From assembly GCF_003217095.1 (NCBI RefSeq), contig NZ_QJSR01000001.1, positions 1,402,009 through 1,466,008 on the forward strand: 64,000 bases of DNA, in the 5' to 3' direction. Shown here one piece after another: positions 53,820-62,519 of the stretch. Below the pieces are notes generated by a model that was not told the origin of the DNA, did not search any database, and worked only from the letters and a program-made list of their open reading frames with translations. Both the position numbers and the translations under genes were made by a program. Within the stretch, counting starts at the first letter, position 1, and the number at the start of each line of letters is the position of its first letter. The DNA comes from Rhizobium sp. PP-CC-3A-592 (GTDB lineage Bacteria > Pseudomonadota > Alphaproteobacteria > Rhizobiales > Rhizobiaceae).

Positions 53820-54626
53820 ATGACCGGTCTCATGTCGGGTAAGCGCGGGCTCATCATGGGCGTCGCCAACAGTCACTCGATCGCCTGGGGCATTTCCCAG
53901 GCGCTTTCGCGCCAAGGGGCCGAGCTTGCCTTCACCTATCAGGGCGAAGCGCTCGGCAAGCGCGTCAAGCCGCTGGCAGCCCAGCTGAATTCGGACCTGC
54001 TGCTGCCCTGCGACGTCGAGGACCTCGCCTCCGTCGATACCGTCATCGAGACCTTGAGGGAACGCTGGGGCACCCTGGATTTCATCGTCCACGCCATCGG
54101 CTTTTCCGACAAGAACGAGCTGAAGGGCCTCTACGCCGATACGAGCCGCGACAATTTCAGCCGGACCATGGTCATCTCCTGCTTCTCCTTCACCGAGATC
54201 GCGCGCCGCGCGGCCGCGATGATGACGAACGGCGGCTCGATGCTGACCCTGACCTATGGCGGCTCCGTGCGCGTCATGCCGAACTACAACGTCATGGGCG
54301 TCGCCAAGGCGGCGCTTGAAGCCTCCGTGCGCTATCTCGCCGCCGATTACGGCCCGCGCGGCATCCGCGTCAACGCGATTTCCGCCGGCCCCATCCGCAC
54401 GCTCGCCGGTGCAGGCATCTCCGACGCGCGCGCCATGCTCTCCTGGAACCAGAAGAACGCCCCCCTTCGCCGCACCGTCACCATCGACGACGTCGGCAAC
54501 TCCGCCCTCTACCTCCTCTCCGACCTTGCCTCCGGCGTGACCGGCGAGATCCACTACGTGGATTCCGGCTACAACATCACGTCGATGCCGGTGCTGGAGA
54601 CGTTGCGGAATGCGGACGGGGAGTGA
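53820..54626 (+). CDS. fabI: Enoyl-ACP reductase (NADH)
   Basis: A 268-residue short-chain dehydrogenase-type reductase completing each elongation cycle. N-terminal cofactor site GLIMGVANSHSIAWGISQAL, central DFIVHAIGFSDKNELKG, catalytic Tyr-x6-Lys in YNVMGVAKAALEASVRYLAA, and the FabI-type AGPIRTLAGAGISDAR. This is the classic triclosan-sensitive fold. It closes the fab cluster; the subtilase gene follows after 109 bp. Confidence 0.95.
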   Translation: MTGLMSGKRGLIMGVANSHSIAWGISQALSRQGAELAFTYQGEALGKRVKPLAAQLNSDLLLPCDVEDLASVDTVIETLRERWGTLDFIVHAIGFSDKNELKGLYADTSRDNFSRTMVISCFSFTEIARRAAAMMTNGGSMLTLTYGGSVRVMPNYNVMGVAKAALEASVRYLAADYGPRGIRVNAISAGPIRTLAGAGISDARAMLSWNQKNAPLRRTVTIDDVGNSALYLLSDLASGVTGEIHYVDSGYNITSMPVLETLRNADGE

Positions 54627-54735
54627 CCCGACACAACCCGCTGCAGTTCCAGGTAGCCGTTTCGGCAGGGGCGGTTTATTGCAACCTGAAATTTAACTTG
54701 TAGTCTCTCACGCTGGTTCAGCGCAGGGGGAATTC

Positions 54736-55980
54736 ATGGTTATCGGAAACGGACATAGCGGTAAGGTCGGGCCAGAAGACAGTGCCTTGGCAGACAGCGG
54801 GCCTCTGCTGGACAGCCTGCTGCCTCGCCTGACGGGGTCGATTCTCGTCACACTCGATGACGGGGCCTCTGTCGGAGAGAGCGTCGATCTCCTGACAGCG
54901 CGTACACAATCTCAGGTTCATATTATCCAGTCCTTCGAAGGTTCGCGCTCGATCAAAGGCGAACATACCCTCCTTTTCGAAGATATCGGCGTTGCCCTCT
55001 TTACCCCGGCCAGGTCTGGTCGGTCTGCTGGCGTCATGGCTGAATTGCTAAGGGATGACATTGTCCTCGAAGCGCGTCCGGAATTCTTTCTCTTCTCTCA
55101 GCAAGAGTATCGGGACACGACGGAACACACATGGGGTGTGGGCGCAACGAAAGCATGGGAGTCGTCCTACACCGGGCTTGGCATTCGCATTGCCATTCTG
55201 GACACCGGCATCGACCTTGACCATCCAGACTTCAAGGGACGGTCGATCGTCACGCGCTCTTTCGTAAACGGTGAAGATATCATGGACGCCCAGGGGCACG
55301 GAACGCACTGTGCCGGGACGGCAGCCGGACGAGCCCGCTCCCCGGGCGTACCGCGATACGGCGTGGCGCCGGATGCCTCCCTTTATATCGGGAAGGTTCT
55401 GAATAATCGTGGTTTCGGTGCGGAGCGCGACATCATTGCGGGCATACGTTGGGCCATCGAACAGCGGTGCGAGATCATTTCGATGTCTTTGGGAGGTCCG
55501 GTTCAACCTGGCATCTCCTACAGTCGCGCCCATGAGAGACTCGCAAAGATAGCGCTCGACAACAGCTGCCTGATCATGGCTGCGGCAGGAAACGAGAGCA
55601 ACCGGACCTTCAATGCCATCGCGCCGGTTGGCTGGCCGGCCAATGTTCCGTCGATTCTGGCGGTCGGCGCGGTTGACCCGCTTTACAAGCCTGCCAGCTT
55701 CTCGAACGGCGGGATCAATCCGGATGGTGGCGAACTCGATCTCGTTGCACCGGGCGTGAACATCTTTTCGAGCGTTCCGCGTCCCCGTCTCTACAACACC
55801 AACAGCGGCACGAGCATGGCATGTCCCCATGCAGCGGGAGTGGCGGCATTGTGGGCCGAGAGCGATCCAAGCCTGCGCGGAAGAGCGCTCTGGAAAGCTT
55901 TAAAAGCTCATTCACGAAAGCTGACGTATAATGTCAGGGATGTAGGAGCGGGGCTCGTAACGGCGCCACCTGCACCGTGA
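54736..55980 (+). CDS. S8 family subtilisin-like serine protease without signal peptide
   Basis: A 414-residue subtilase. The catalytic residues are in standard order: Asp156 (AILDTGIDLDHPD), His188 (DAQGHGTHCAGTA), oxyanion Asn286 (MAAAGNESNR) and Ser360 (NSGTSMACPHAAGVAALW). No signal peptide or lipobox is present at the N-terminus (MVIGNGHSGKVGPEDSALAD), so it is likely cytoplasmic unless exported by another route. Residues about 30-120 may be an I9-like propeptide (GSILVTLDDGASVGESVDLL, EDIGVALFTPARS, then DIVLEARPEFFLFS). The gene follows the fab cluster by 109 bp and precedes an 80-residue inhibitor-like gene. Target proteins unknown. Confidence 0.88.
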   Translation: MVIGNGHSGKVGPEDSALADSGPLLDSLLPRLTGSILVTLDDGASVGESVDLLTARTQSQVHIIQSFEGSRSIKGEHTLLFEDIGVALFTPARSGRSAGVMAELLRDDIVLEARPEFFLFSQQEYRDTTEHTWGVGATKAWESSYTGLGIRIAILDTGIDLDHPDFKGRSIVTRSFVNGEDIMDAQGHGTHCAGTAAGRARSPGVPRYGVAPDASLYIGKVLNNRGFGAERDIIAGIRWAIEQRCEIISMSLGGPVQPGISYSRAHERLAKIALDNSCLIMAAAGNESNRTFNAIAPVGWPANVPSILAVGAVDPLYKPASFSNGGINPDGGELDLVAPGVNIFSSVPRPRLYNTNSGTSMACPHAAGVAALWAESDPSLRGRALWKALKAHSRKLTYNVRDVGAGLVTAPPAP

Positions 55981-56050
55981 GTTGATTTTCTCTACCCATA
56001 TTCCTACTTATTGTGTCACATATGCACATCAGATGCAGAAGAGGTAGACT

Positions 56051-56293
56051 ATGAGCAAGCTTAGCTATGCCGTCGTGGTCGACGATCATCACATAGATGC
56101 CACCCGAGCGATTGCAGACACGATGTCCAGCCAGGGATTCGTCGTGGTGTCTGTCATGCCGGATATCGGCGCTATTTACGGTGAGGCGGAAGAGACTGTC
56201 GCCTCCCGCATCCGGAAGATGGAGGGTATCGAGGAGGTTCGCCTGTCGATGGATGTTCAGCTGCCTCCATTCTCAAGCGCCCTACCGCAGTAA
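56051..56293 (+). CDS. Stand-alone I9-like (subtilase propeptide/inhibitor type) protein, 80 aa
   Basis: An 80-residue protein with a beta-alpha-beta-beta-alpha-beta pattern: SYAVVVDDHHIDATRAIADT, MSSQGFVVVSVMPDIGAIYG, EAEETVASRIRKMEGIEEVR, then LSMDVQLPP. Subtilisin I9 propeptides have the same order of elements, including the GI(E)EVR-type turn before the last strand and a C-terminal segment that could enter the protease active site. GAGG lies about 10 nt before the ATG. It starts 70 bp after the subtilase on the same strand and is followed by a terminator, so the pair is probably one transcript. Role as inhibitor or folding helper is inference. Confidence 0.65.
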   Translation: MSKLSYAVVVDDHHIDATRAIADTMSSQGFVVVSVMPDIGAIYGEAEETVASRIRKMEGIEEVRLSMDVQLPPFSSALPQ

Positions 56294-56348
56294 CAGATCT
56301 GCAGGGCCTCTTGATCGATGCCTACAGCCGATTTCGAAATTGAATGAG

Positions 56349-56381
56349 AAAAGGCGCCGCGATCATCTCGCAGCGCCTTTT
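56349..56381 (+). terminator. Rho-independent terminator (bidirectional shape)
   Basis: AAAAGGCGC (56349-56357) pairs with GCGCCTTTT (56373-56381), and the stem continues with GCGA/TCGC after one C-A mismatch. It ends the subtilase-inhibitor pair and, because of the A/T ends, can also serve the convergent methyltransferase gene. Confidence 0.85.
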
Positions 56382-56408
56382 GCATAATGGACGTGACCCG
56401 AAGCAGGC

Positions 56409-57467
56409 CTACTTCCGCCCCCACAGCACCTTGAACCGCGCATTCCGGCAGGTTTCGCCCCATTCCTTGAAGGTCGCGTTCATGGTCGGCTCGTAGGGGA
56501 GGCCGCGGTTGGCGACCAGCATGAGGCGGCCGCCGGCTTTGAGGGATTTGGCGGCCATGGCGATCATGGCGGCGCCGAGAGCCGGATCGGCGGCCTGGGT
56601 CTCGTGGAAGGGCGGGTTCATGACGACGAGGTCGTAGTGATCGCGCGGTGCTTCCTGCGTCAGGTCCTGCCAGTGGAAGCGCGTGGGCACCTTCGGTGCA
56701 TTGGCCTTCAGGTTGCCGCGGGCGGCCTCCAGCGCGTGATAGTCGGCCTCGAACAGGTCGATGCCTTTAACGCCCGGTGCGCGTTCGGCAAGCATCACCG
56801 AGAGGTAGCCCCAGCCGGCGCCGAAATCGGCGGCGTGGCCGGCGAAGTCCGTCGGCAGGCGCGAGGCCAGCAGTTCCGAGCCGCCGTCGATCCGGTCGTG
56901 CGAGAACATGCCGGGGGCTGCATCGAACCGGCCTTCAACGCGAACCGGGCTGGAGGCGAAGCGTTCGATTTCGGCTGCCGGGTCCTCGGGACGCGCGAAC
57001 CAGAAGGCGACGCCGTGATATTTCGGCATGCTGTCGCCGCCCCACTCCAGCGCACCGATGCGCTTGCGCAGCGACTGGATGCCGTCTTCCTTGGTGCCGG
57101 CAACGACGATGACGCCGCCGATGCGCGTGCGCTTCAGCGCCTCGGCAATGCGGTTCTCGTTCTCGCCGCGGTGCTTGCCGCAGAGGATCAGCGTCGCGGC
57201 ATAGTCGTCGCCCTCGACGAAGGGCGTGACGGTGGCGCCGGCAGACACCAGCGCGCGGTAGGCCGGGCGGTTCGGTTGGACGCAGACGAGCTCCGCATCA
57301 AAGCCTTCCGGCAGTCGGTAGCCGGTTTCGGCCGCCAGGAAGAGGACGCGTTCGCCTTCGCCCGGCGGCGACAGCACGCCGCTGTCGAAGGGATGAAACA
57401 GGGTCTTGACCTTGTCGCTCGTCATTGCGTCTTGCCTCTTCGGCGGCCTCTTGCGGCTGCCCGTCAT
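56409..57467 (-). CDS. RsmC-like class I methyltransferase (16S rRNA guanine-N2 type)
   Basis: A 352-residue two-domain protein. The N-terminal half is an inactive methyltransferase-like domain (EGERVLFLAAETGYRLPEGF, LILCGKHRGENENRIAEALK, VIVVAGTKEDGIQSL). The C-terminal half binds SAM (AADFGAGWGYLSVMLAERAP, GIDLFEADYHALEAARGNLK) and carries the NPPF catalytic motif (VVMNPPFHET). The duplication and motif match RsmC (m2G1207 of 16S rRNA); RlmG is the alternative. Start 57467 chosen for AAGGGA 6 nt upstream; 57425 is also possible. Confidence 0.82.
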   Translation of the reverse strand: MTGSRKRPPKRQDAMTSDKVKTLFHPFDSGVLSPPGEGERVLFLAAETGYRLPEGFDAELVCVQPNRPAYRALVSAGATVTPFVEGDDYAATLILCGKHRGENENRIAEALKRTRIGGVIVVAGTKEDGIQSLRKRIGALEWGGDSMPKYHGVAFWFARPEDPAAEIERFASSPVRVEGRFDAAPGMFSHDRIDGGSELLASRLPTDFAGHAADFGAGWGYLSVMLAERAPGVKGIDLFEADYHALEAARGNLKANAPKVPTRFHWQDLTQEAPRDHYDLVVMNPPFHETQAADPALGAAMIAMAAKSLKAGGRLMLVANRGLPYEPTMNATFKEWGETCRNARFKVLWGRK

Positions 57468-57537
57468 GCCGTATCCCTTGCGAAACCGGCGGTGTTCGTA
57501 CCGACACTGCCTCGTGGCAGCATCCTTGATCATGCAA

Positions 57538-57572
57538 GAAGGGCGCGGAGCGATCAACGCCCCGCGCCCTTC
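57538..57572 (-). terminator. Hairpin after pnp
   Basis: The arms GAAGGGCGCGG (57538-57548) and CCGCGCCCTTC (57562-57572) pair perfectly over 11 bp around a 13-nt loop. It begins 24 bp beyond the pnp stop on the minus strand, but the tail after it is only TTGCATG, so termination may be weak or Rho-assisted. Confidence 0.6.
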
Positions 57573-57595
57573 CTGTCAAAATTCGGCGGTTCGCC

Positions 57596-59728
57596 TTATT
57601 CGGCGGCTTCGCCACCCTTTTCGCTGACTTCCTTGCCGGTGGCCTGATCGACGACCTTCATGGACAGGCGCACCTTGCCGCGCTCGTCGAAGCCCATCAG
57701 CTTGACCCAGACCTTGTCGCCTTCCTTGACGACGTCGGAGGTCTTGGCAACGCGGTCGGTCGCCAGCTGCGAGATGTGCACGAGGCCGTCACGCGGGCCG
57801 AAGAAGTTGACGAAGGCGCCGAAATCGGCGGTCTTCACAACGGTGCCTTCGTAGATCTGGCCGACTTCCGGTTCTGCAACGATCGAGTGGATCCACTTGC
57901 GGGCCGCTTCGATCTCCTTGCCGGAAGACGATGCGATCTTGATCGTGCCGTCGTCCTCGATGTTGACCTTGGCGCCGGTCTTCTCGACGATTTCGCGGAT
58001 GACCTTGCCGCCGGAGCCGATGACTTCCCGGATCTTGTCGACCGGGATCTGCATGACTTCGATGCGCGGTGCGAATTCGCCGAGCTGGCTGCGGCCTTCG
58101 GTGATGGCGTTGGCCATTTCCTGCAGGATGTGCTTGCGGCCACCCTGTGCCTGGCTCAGAGCGACCTTCATGATCTCTTCGGTGATACCGGCGATCTTGA
58201 TGTCCATCTGCAGCGAGGTGATGCCGGCGTCCGTGCCCGCTACCTTGAAGTCCATGTCGCCGAGGTGGTCTTCGTCACCCAGAATGTCGGAGAGAACCGC
58301 AAAGCGGTCGCCTTCGAGGATCAGGCCCATGGCGATGCCGGCAACCGGCTTGGCAAGCGGAACGCCCGCATCCATCAGCGCCAGCGAAGTGCCGCAGACG
58401 GTGGCCATCGAGGACGAGCCGTTCGACTCGGTGATCTCGGAGACGACACGCAGCGTGTAGGGGAACTGGTCCGGGCTCGGGAGCATCGGACGGATGGCGC
58501 GCCAGGCGAGCTTGCCGTGGCCGATTTCGCGGCGGCCCGGGGAGCCCATGCGACCGGTTTCGCCGACCGAGTAGGGCGGGAAGTTGTAATGGAGCAGGAA
58601 GCGCTCCTTGTACATGCCCGTCAGGCTGTCGACGTACTGTTCGTCTTCGCCGGTGCCGAGCGTGGCGACGACGATCGCCTGCGTTTCGCCACGGGTGAAG
58701 AGGGCCGAACCGTGGGTGCGCGGCAGGATGCCGACTTCCGAGACGATCTTGCGGACCGTGTCGAGATCGCGGCCGTCGATACGGCTCTTGGTGTCGAGGA
58801 TGTTCCAGCGAACGATCTTGGCCTGCAGGTACTTGAAGACGGCACCGATGACTTCGCTCGTGTACTTGGGCTCAGCGCCTTCCGGGAAGAAGTGTGCCTT
58901 CACCTTGGCCTTGACGGCATCGACAGCTGCATAGCGCTCTGCCTTCTGGGTGTTCTTGTAGGCGGTGCGCAGCTCGGCTTCGAAATGCTGAAGCATTTCG
59001 GCTTCGAGGGCGGAATGATCTTCCGGCGTGAAATCGCGCGGCTCCTTGGCGGCCACTTCGGCAAGCTTGATGATCGCGTCGATCACCGGCTGGAAGCCCT
59101 TGTGGCCGAACATGACGGCGCCGAGCATGATCTCTTCGTTCAGTTCCTTGGCTTCGGACTCGACCATCAGGACGGCGTCCTGCGTGCCGGCGACGACGAG
59201 GTCGAGAACCGATTCGTCCATCTCGTCGAGATGCGGGTTCAAGACGTATTCGCCGTTGATGTAGCCGACGCGCGCGCCGCCGACCGGGCCCATGAAGGGG
59301 ATGCCGGAGAGCGTCAGCGCAGCCGAGGCTGCAACCATCGACAGCACGTCCGGATCGTTCTCAAGGTCGTGCTGGACGACGGTGACGACGACCTGGGTGT
59401 CGTTCTTGTAGCCTTCCGGGAAGAGCGGGCGGATCGGACGGTCGATCAGGCGGGAAACCAGCGTTTCCTTTTCGCTTGGGCGACCTTCGCGCTTGAAGTA
59501 GCCGCCCGGGATCTTGCCGGCGGCATAGGTCTTTTCCTGGTAGTTGACGGTCAGCGGGAAGAAGTCCTGACCGGGCTTGGGCGACTTGGCCGAAACGACG
59601 GTGGCGAGAACGACGGTTTCGCCGTAGGTGGCGAGAACGGCGCCGTCGGCCTGGCGGGCGATCTTGCCCGTTTCAAGCTTCAGCGGGCGGCCTGCCCATT
59701 CGATTTCGACGCTATGGGTATCGAACAT
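57596..59728 (-). CDS. pnp: Polyribonucleotide nucleotidyltransferase (PNPase)
   Basis: A 710-residue phosphorolytic 3'-5' exoribonuclease of the degradosome. Two RNase PH domains: the first has [20 protein letters not shown] and [20 protein letters not shown]; the second has [20 protein letters not shown] and [18 protein letters not shown], plus [19 protein letters not shown] with the metal Asp residues. The C-terminus carries KH ([20 protein letters not shown]) and S1 ([20 protein letters not shown]) domains. ATG at 59728 follows AGGAC; the open frame 31 codons further up is not PNPase. It follows rpsO on the same strand, the conserved order. Confidence 0.97.
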   Translation of the reverse strand: MFDTHSVEIEWAGRPLKLETGKIARQADGAVLATYGETVVLATVVSAKSPKPGQDFFPLTVNYQEKTYAAGKIPGGYFKREGRPSEKETLVSRLIDRPIRPLFPEGYKNDTQVVVTVVQHDLENDPDVLSMVAASAALTLSGIPFMGPVGGARVGYINGEYVLNPHLDEMDESVLDLVVAGTQDAVLMVESEAKELNEEIMLGAVMFGHKGFQPVIDAIIKLAEVAAKEPRDFTPEDHSALEAEMLQHFEAELRTAYKNTQKAERYAAVDAVKAKVKAHFFPEGAEPKYTSEVIGAVFKYLQAKIVRWNILDTKSRIDGRDLDTVRKIVSEVGILPRTHGSALFTRGETQAIVVATLGTGEDEQYVDSLTGMYKERFLLHYNFPPYSVGETGRMGSPGRREIGHGKLAWRAIRPMLPSPDQFPYTLRVVSEITESNGSSSMATVCGTSLALMDAGVPLAKPVAGIAMGLILEGDRFAVLSDILGDEDHLGDMDFKVAGTDAGITSLQMDIKIAGITEEIMKVALSQAQGGRKHILQEMANAITEGRSQLGEFAPRIEVMQIPVDKIREVIGSGGKVIREIVEKTGAKVNIEDDGTIKIASSSGKEIEAARKWIHSIVAEPEVGQIYEGTVVKTADFGAFVNFFGPRDGLVHISQLATDRVAKTSDVVKEGDKVWVKLMGFDERGKVRLSMKVVDQATGKEVSEKGGEAAE

Positions 59729-59970
59729 ATCTTGTCCTAACATTTGTGCGGCAAGGCCGCGCCGCAGGCCTTTGTAAAGAACGGCGCGGGCGGCCCTGCA
59801 TGGTCGACGCATCACGGGCAAGACAACGGGAGGCTTCCGGGTTCACGAAGCCTGAAGAGGCTCCGAAGCATCCTGCAATCCTGCCCCATGACAGGTCATC
59901 TGTTGCTCTGCAGTCCGGCACGTCCGGCCTGCTCGTGGACTTTCAGTCGAGATGCGGAAACCGCATCCGT

Positions 59971-60013
59971 AAAAGAGGCCGGCGGGCGAGCGTCTGAAGA
60001 CGCCGCCCGCCGG
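59971..60013 (-). terminator. Strong terminator between rpsO and pnp
   Basis: On the minus strand CCGGCGGGCG (60013-60004) and its complement (59988-59979) enclose an inner GCGTC-TTCA-GACGC stem, then comes CTCTTTT. It starts 9 bp after the rpsO stop, giving a short rpsO message, with pnp reached by read-through or its own promoter. Confidence 0.88.
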
Positions 60014-60021
60014 GAACGATC

Positions 60022-60291
60022 TTAACGGCGGATGCCGAGGGAAGTGATCAGCTTGGTGTAGCGGGCCTCTTCCTTCTTCTTGAGGTAGTCAAGAAGCGAA
60101 CGACGGCTCGAAACCATGGCGAGAAGGCCACGACGCGAGTGGTTGTCTTTCTTGTGGCCCTTGAAGTGTTCGGTCAGGTTGTTGATCCGCTCGGTCAGGA
60201 TGGCCACCTGGACTTCCGGAGAACCGGTGTCGCCTTCGGTGGTTGCATATTCCTTGATCAGGTCTGCCTTGCGTTCTGCAGTGATCGACAT
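60022..60291 (-). CDS. rpsO: 30S ribosomal protein S15
   Basis: An 89-residue S15 protein ([20 protein letters not shown], then [20 protein letters not shown] and [20 protein letters not shown]). The conserved GDTGSPE and [12 protein letters not shown] segments bind 16S rRNA helices 20-22. The ATG is preceded by AAAGGATCAC. First of the rpsO-pnp pair; truB and rbfA lie further upstream, interrupted by the histidine kinase. Confidence 0.97.
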   Translation of the reverse strand: MSITAERKADLIKEYATTEGDTGSPEVQVAILTERINNLTEHFKGHKKDNHSRRGLLAMVSSRRSLLDYLKKKEEARYTKLITSLGIRR

Positions 60292-60452
60292 CGTGTGATC
60301 CTTTCGATTTTAAGGATTGCGGGTCGCCGGCAGCCGGGATGTCGTCTAGCTGCGGCCTTGAAGGCAGAAGGAGACGGGCACGTTAAAGCCCATCCTTATG
60401 CTGGCGGTGCCTATAAAGCATTCGTGACAGAAAGGAAAGAGCCGCATTCCCG

Positions 60453-60510
60453 AGGACAGCCGGCCCAAGGACAGCCGGCCCAAGGCCAGCCGGCCCAAGG
60501 CCAGCCGGGG
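60453..60510. repeat. 15-bp tandem repeat, nearly four copies
   Basis: Units AGGACAGCCGGCCCA (60453-60467), identical copy (60468-60482), AGGCCAGCCGGCCCA (60483-60497) and a partial AGGCCAGCCGGGG (60498-60510). The array lies 17 bp downstream of the histidine kinase stop codon and 160 bp upstream of rpsO. Each unit contains a GCCGGC core that could pair with neighbouring units. Confidence 0.9.
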
Positions 60511-60526
60511 AGGGCGTGCCCCTGCC

Positions 60527-62398
60527 CTACCCTGCCGCCGCGTCCTTGCCGCCGTCCGGTGCGGGCGTGTTCAGCCGGGCACTGTCGATCTCCACCCGCC
60601 ACTCGATACCGTCCTCGTGCATCAGCCGCTGCAGCCGCGCGTCGAGCGACATGCCGAGCATGCGCTCCAGCACGAGCGTGCCGAAGCCCTTGCGGCCAGG
60701 CGCCCGCATCTCCGGCGTCAGGTCGGCGCGGCTCTCGCGCCAGACGAGGCGGAACGTCCCCTCGTCGAGGGTCCAGGAAAGATCGACCCGGCCGTTCGCA
60801 TTCGCGAGCGCGCCGTATTTGGTGGCGTTGGTGGCGAGCTCGTGCAGCGCCATGCCCAGCGTCTGCGACACCTGCGTATCCAGCCGCACCGGCGGGCCGG
60901 AGATGTGGAACCGATCGCCATCATCGGGGATGAAGGGCTGCAATTGATTGTGCGCCAGTTCGTCCATGTCGATGCCCTGCGCCGCATTCGCGATCATCAG
61001 GTCGGTGGAACGTGCAAGGCCTGCGACGCGGCGGCGGAAGGATTCCACGAAATCCTGCCGGCTGTCCGGCGATGCGCCGGACTGGCTGGGCATGGACTGG
61101 CTGAGCATGGACTGGATGACGCTCAGCTGGTTCTTGGAACGGTGCGCCACCTCGCGCATCAGGAAGCGGATTTCCGCCTCGGCCCGCACCCGCTCTTCCG
61201 CGGCTTCCGAAAGGGCGGTCGAGACGATGGTCACCTCCTCCACCATATGCGGACGCAGGACGACCGGCTTGCCCTGCCCGAGCCTGCGGGCGTCATCCGC
61301 CAGCAGCCGCACGCCCCGGCTCATCATGCGCGCGATGGCGAGCGAAATGCCAAGGGCGATGGCGGCAAACACCAGCGCACCGCCCGCCAGCCACGCATAG
61401 GAGCGACGCGCAGCCGCTTCGACATCGGAGGCTTTGGCCCAGGCGACGATCTTCCAGCCGCTGAGCACGGAGAACTCCGTGACGGTTCGGTAGCGGGTGC
61501 CACCCTCCTCCGCTTCGCCCACACCGACACGCAAGGAGGGCACGATGGACATGAAGAACGGCTTGCCGGGTTCGACCTTCGGGTCCGATGCGGCCACGAC
61601 ATCGCCGGCACCGTCGATGATGGCGGCGTTCCAGCCGGGCGACAGCACATCACGACCGATCGAGCGCTCCAGCGACACCGCATCGCGCGTCAGCGTCATC
61701 AGATAGTCGCCGTGCCGGTTGGCCGACAAGACGGGGAGGTAGACGTTGAACACCCACGTCTGCGCCGTTCGCCCGAAAAACACCGGGGAGACCAGAGGTG
61801 CGCCGCTTCGAAACGCTTGATCGACGGAGACCGGATCCGACGCCCGGCCGAGCGGCTGGCCCAAGGGAATGCGCGTATTGAGCAACTGCTGGTAGCTGCG
61901 GTCGATGATCAGGAGGTTCATGCCCGTGCCGGCAAGCGCCGAGGAAGCGCGCCGGTAGAAGGCGCCGAGATCCTCGTCTTCCAGCGTCCGTGACGAGGCG
62001 AGCACGCGCAGCGTCGTCAGCATGCCGTCCACCTCGCGCTCCACGGCCCGCGTCACCGAGCCGGTCGAGGCTTTCAGAAGCGCGGTGACCACGCGCTCCT
62101 GATCGTCCATGCTGCGTTTCAGCACCACCATGGAGAAGAGGAAGGACGGAATGATCGCCACCAGCAGCAAGGCGGCCAGGTAGAAGGCCAGAGGCCGGCG
62201 CAGGCGTTCGCGCAGGCTGGAAAGCCCGCTGATGGTTCGTTGGCGCAAGCCTCTGTTCAGCCCAACACCCAAGATCCCTCGCCCCCGCAGCGCCGCGCAT
62301 CCGTCTGGAGACGCTGGAGGCGCTGCCTTTCGACCCCCTTCCGGACGATCAATGCCGGCCCGCTCCCTCGACCGGAACAGATGTCGTCCGACTGGCAC
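60527..62398 (-). CDS. Membrane sensor histidine kinase, HWE family
   Basis: A 623-residue sensor kinase. Membrane helix 1 (about 71-92), an extracytoplasmic sensor of about 240 residues (dCache-like; LLIIDRSYQQLLNTRIPLGQ, GWNAAIIDGAGDVVAASDP), helix 2 (about 335-357), a HAMP-like linker, then the phospho-acceptor box REVAHRSKNQLSVIQ with His419. The N-box has the extra His typical of HWE kinases (LHELATNATKYGAL) and WRE follows (LVWRESRAD). No response regulator is adjacent. The first 60 residues are Arg/Pro/Gly-rich and may not be translated; TTG at 62272 with GAGGGATC upstream is a good alternative start. Confidence 0.85.
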   Translation of the reverse strand: MPVGRHLFRSRERAGIDRPEGGRKAAPPASPDGCAALRGRGILGVGLNRGLRQRTISGLSSLRERLRRPLAFYLAALLLVAIIPSFLFSMVVLKRSMDDQERVVTALLKASTGSVTRAVEREVDGMLTTLRVLASSRTLEDEDLGAFYRRASSALAGTGMNLLIIDRSYQQLLNTRIPLGQPLGRASDPVSVDQAFRSGAPLVSPVFFGRTAQTWVFNVYLPVLSANRHGDYLMTLTRDAVSLERSIGRDVLSPGWNAAIIDGAGDVVAASDPKVEPGKPFFMSIVPSLRVGVGEAEEGGTRYRTVTEFSVLSGWKIVAWAKASDVEAAARRSYAWLAGGALVFAAIALGISLAIARMMSRGVRLLADDARRLGQGKPVVLRPHMVEEVTIVSTALSEAAEERVRAEAEIRFLMREVAHRSKNQLSVIQSMLSQSMPSQSGASPDSRQDFVESFRRRVAGLARSTDLMIANAAQGIDMDELAHNQLQPFIPDDGDRFHISGPPVRLDTQVSQTLGMALHELATNATKYGALANANGRVDLSWTLDEGTFRLVWRESRADLTPEMRAPGRKGFGTLVLERMLGMSLDARLQRLMHEDGIEWRVEIDSARLNTPAPDGGKDAAAG

Positions 62399-62519
62399 GG
62401 CCGACGCCCCGAATCACGTCACTAGACCACGCCCGGACCCTGTTTGAAAGGACACGGGTTCGTGTGCGCGCAAGCGGACGGCGTGCCCAGTCAGCGGGGC
62501 CCGGCTCAGCGGGGCCGGA

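Noticed and set aside
54736-56293. Subtilase as the leader protease of the YcaO-TfuA cassette
   Set aside because: It lies more than 40 kb away with its own partner gene and terminator; nothing links it to the cassette.
57776-59740. A 654-codon plus-strand frame opposite pnp
   Set aside because: Antisense shadow of PNPase, with His/Asp-rich composition typical of reversed high-GC coding sequence.
60453-60510. Possible CRISPR array
   Set aside because: Repeats are 15 bp and directly abutting with no spacers, and no cas genes are present.
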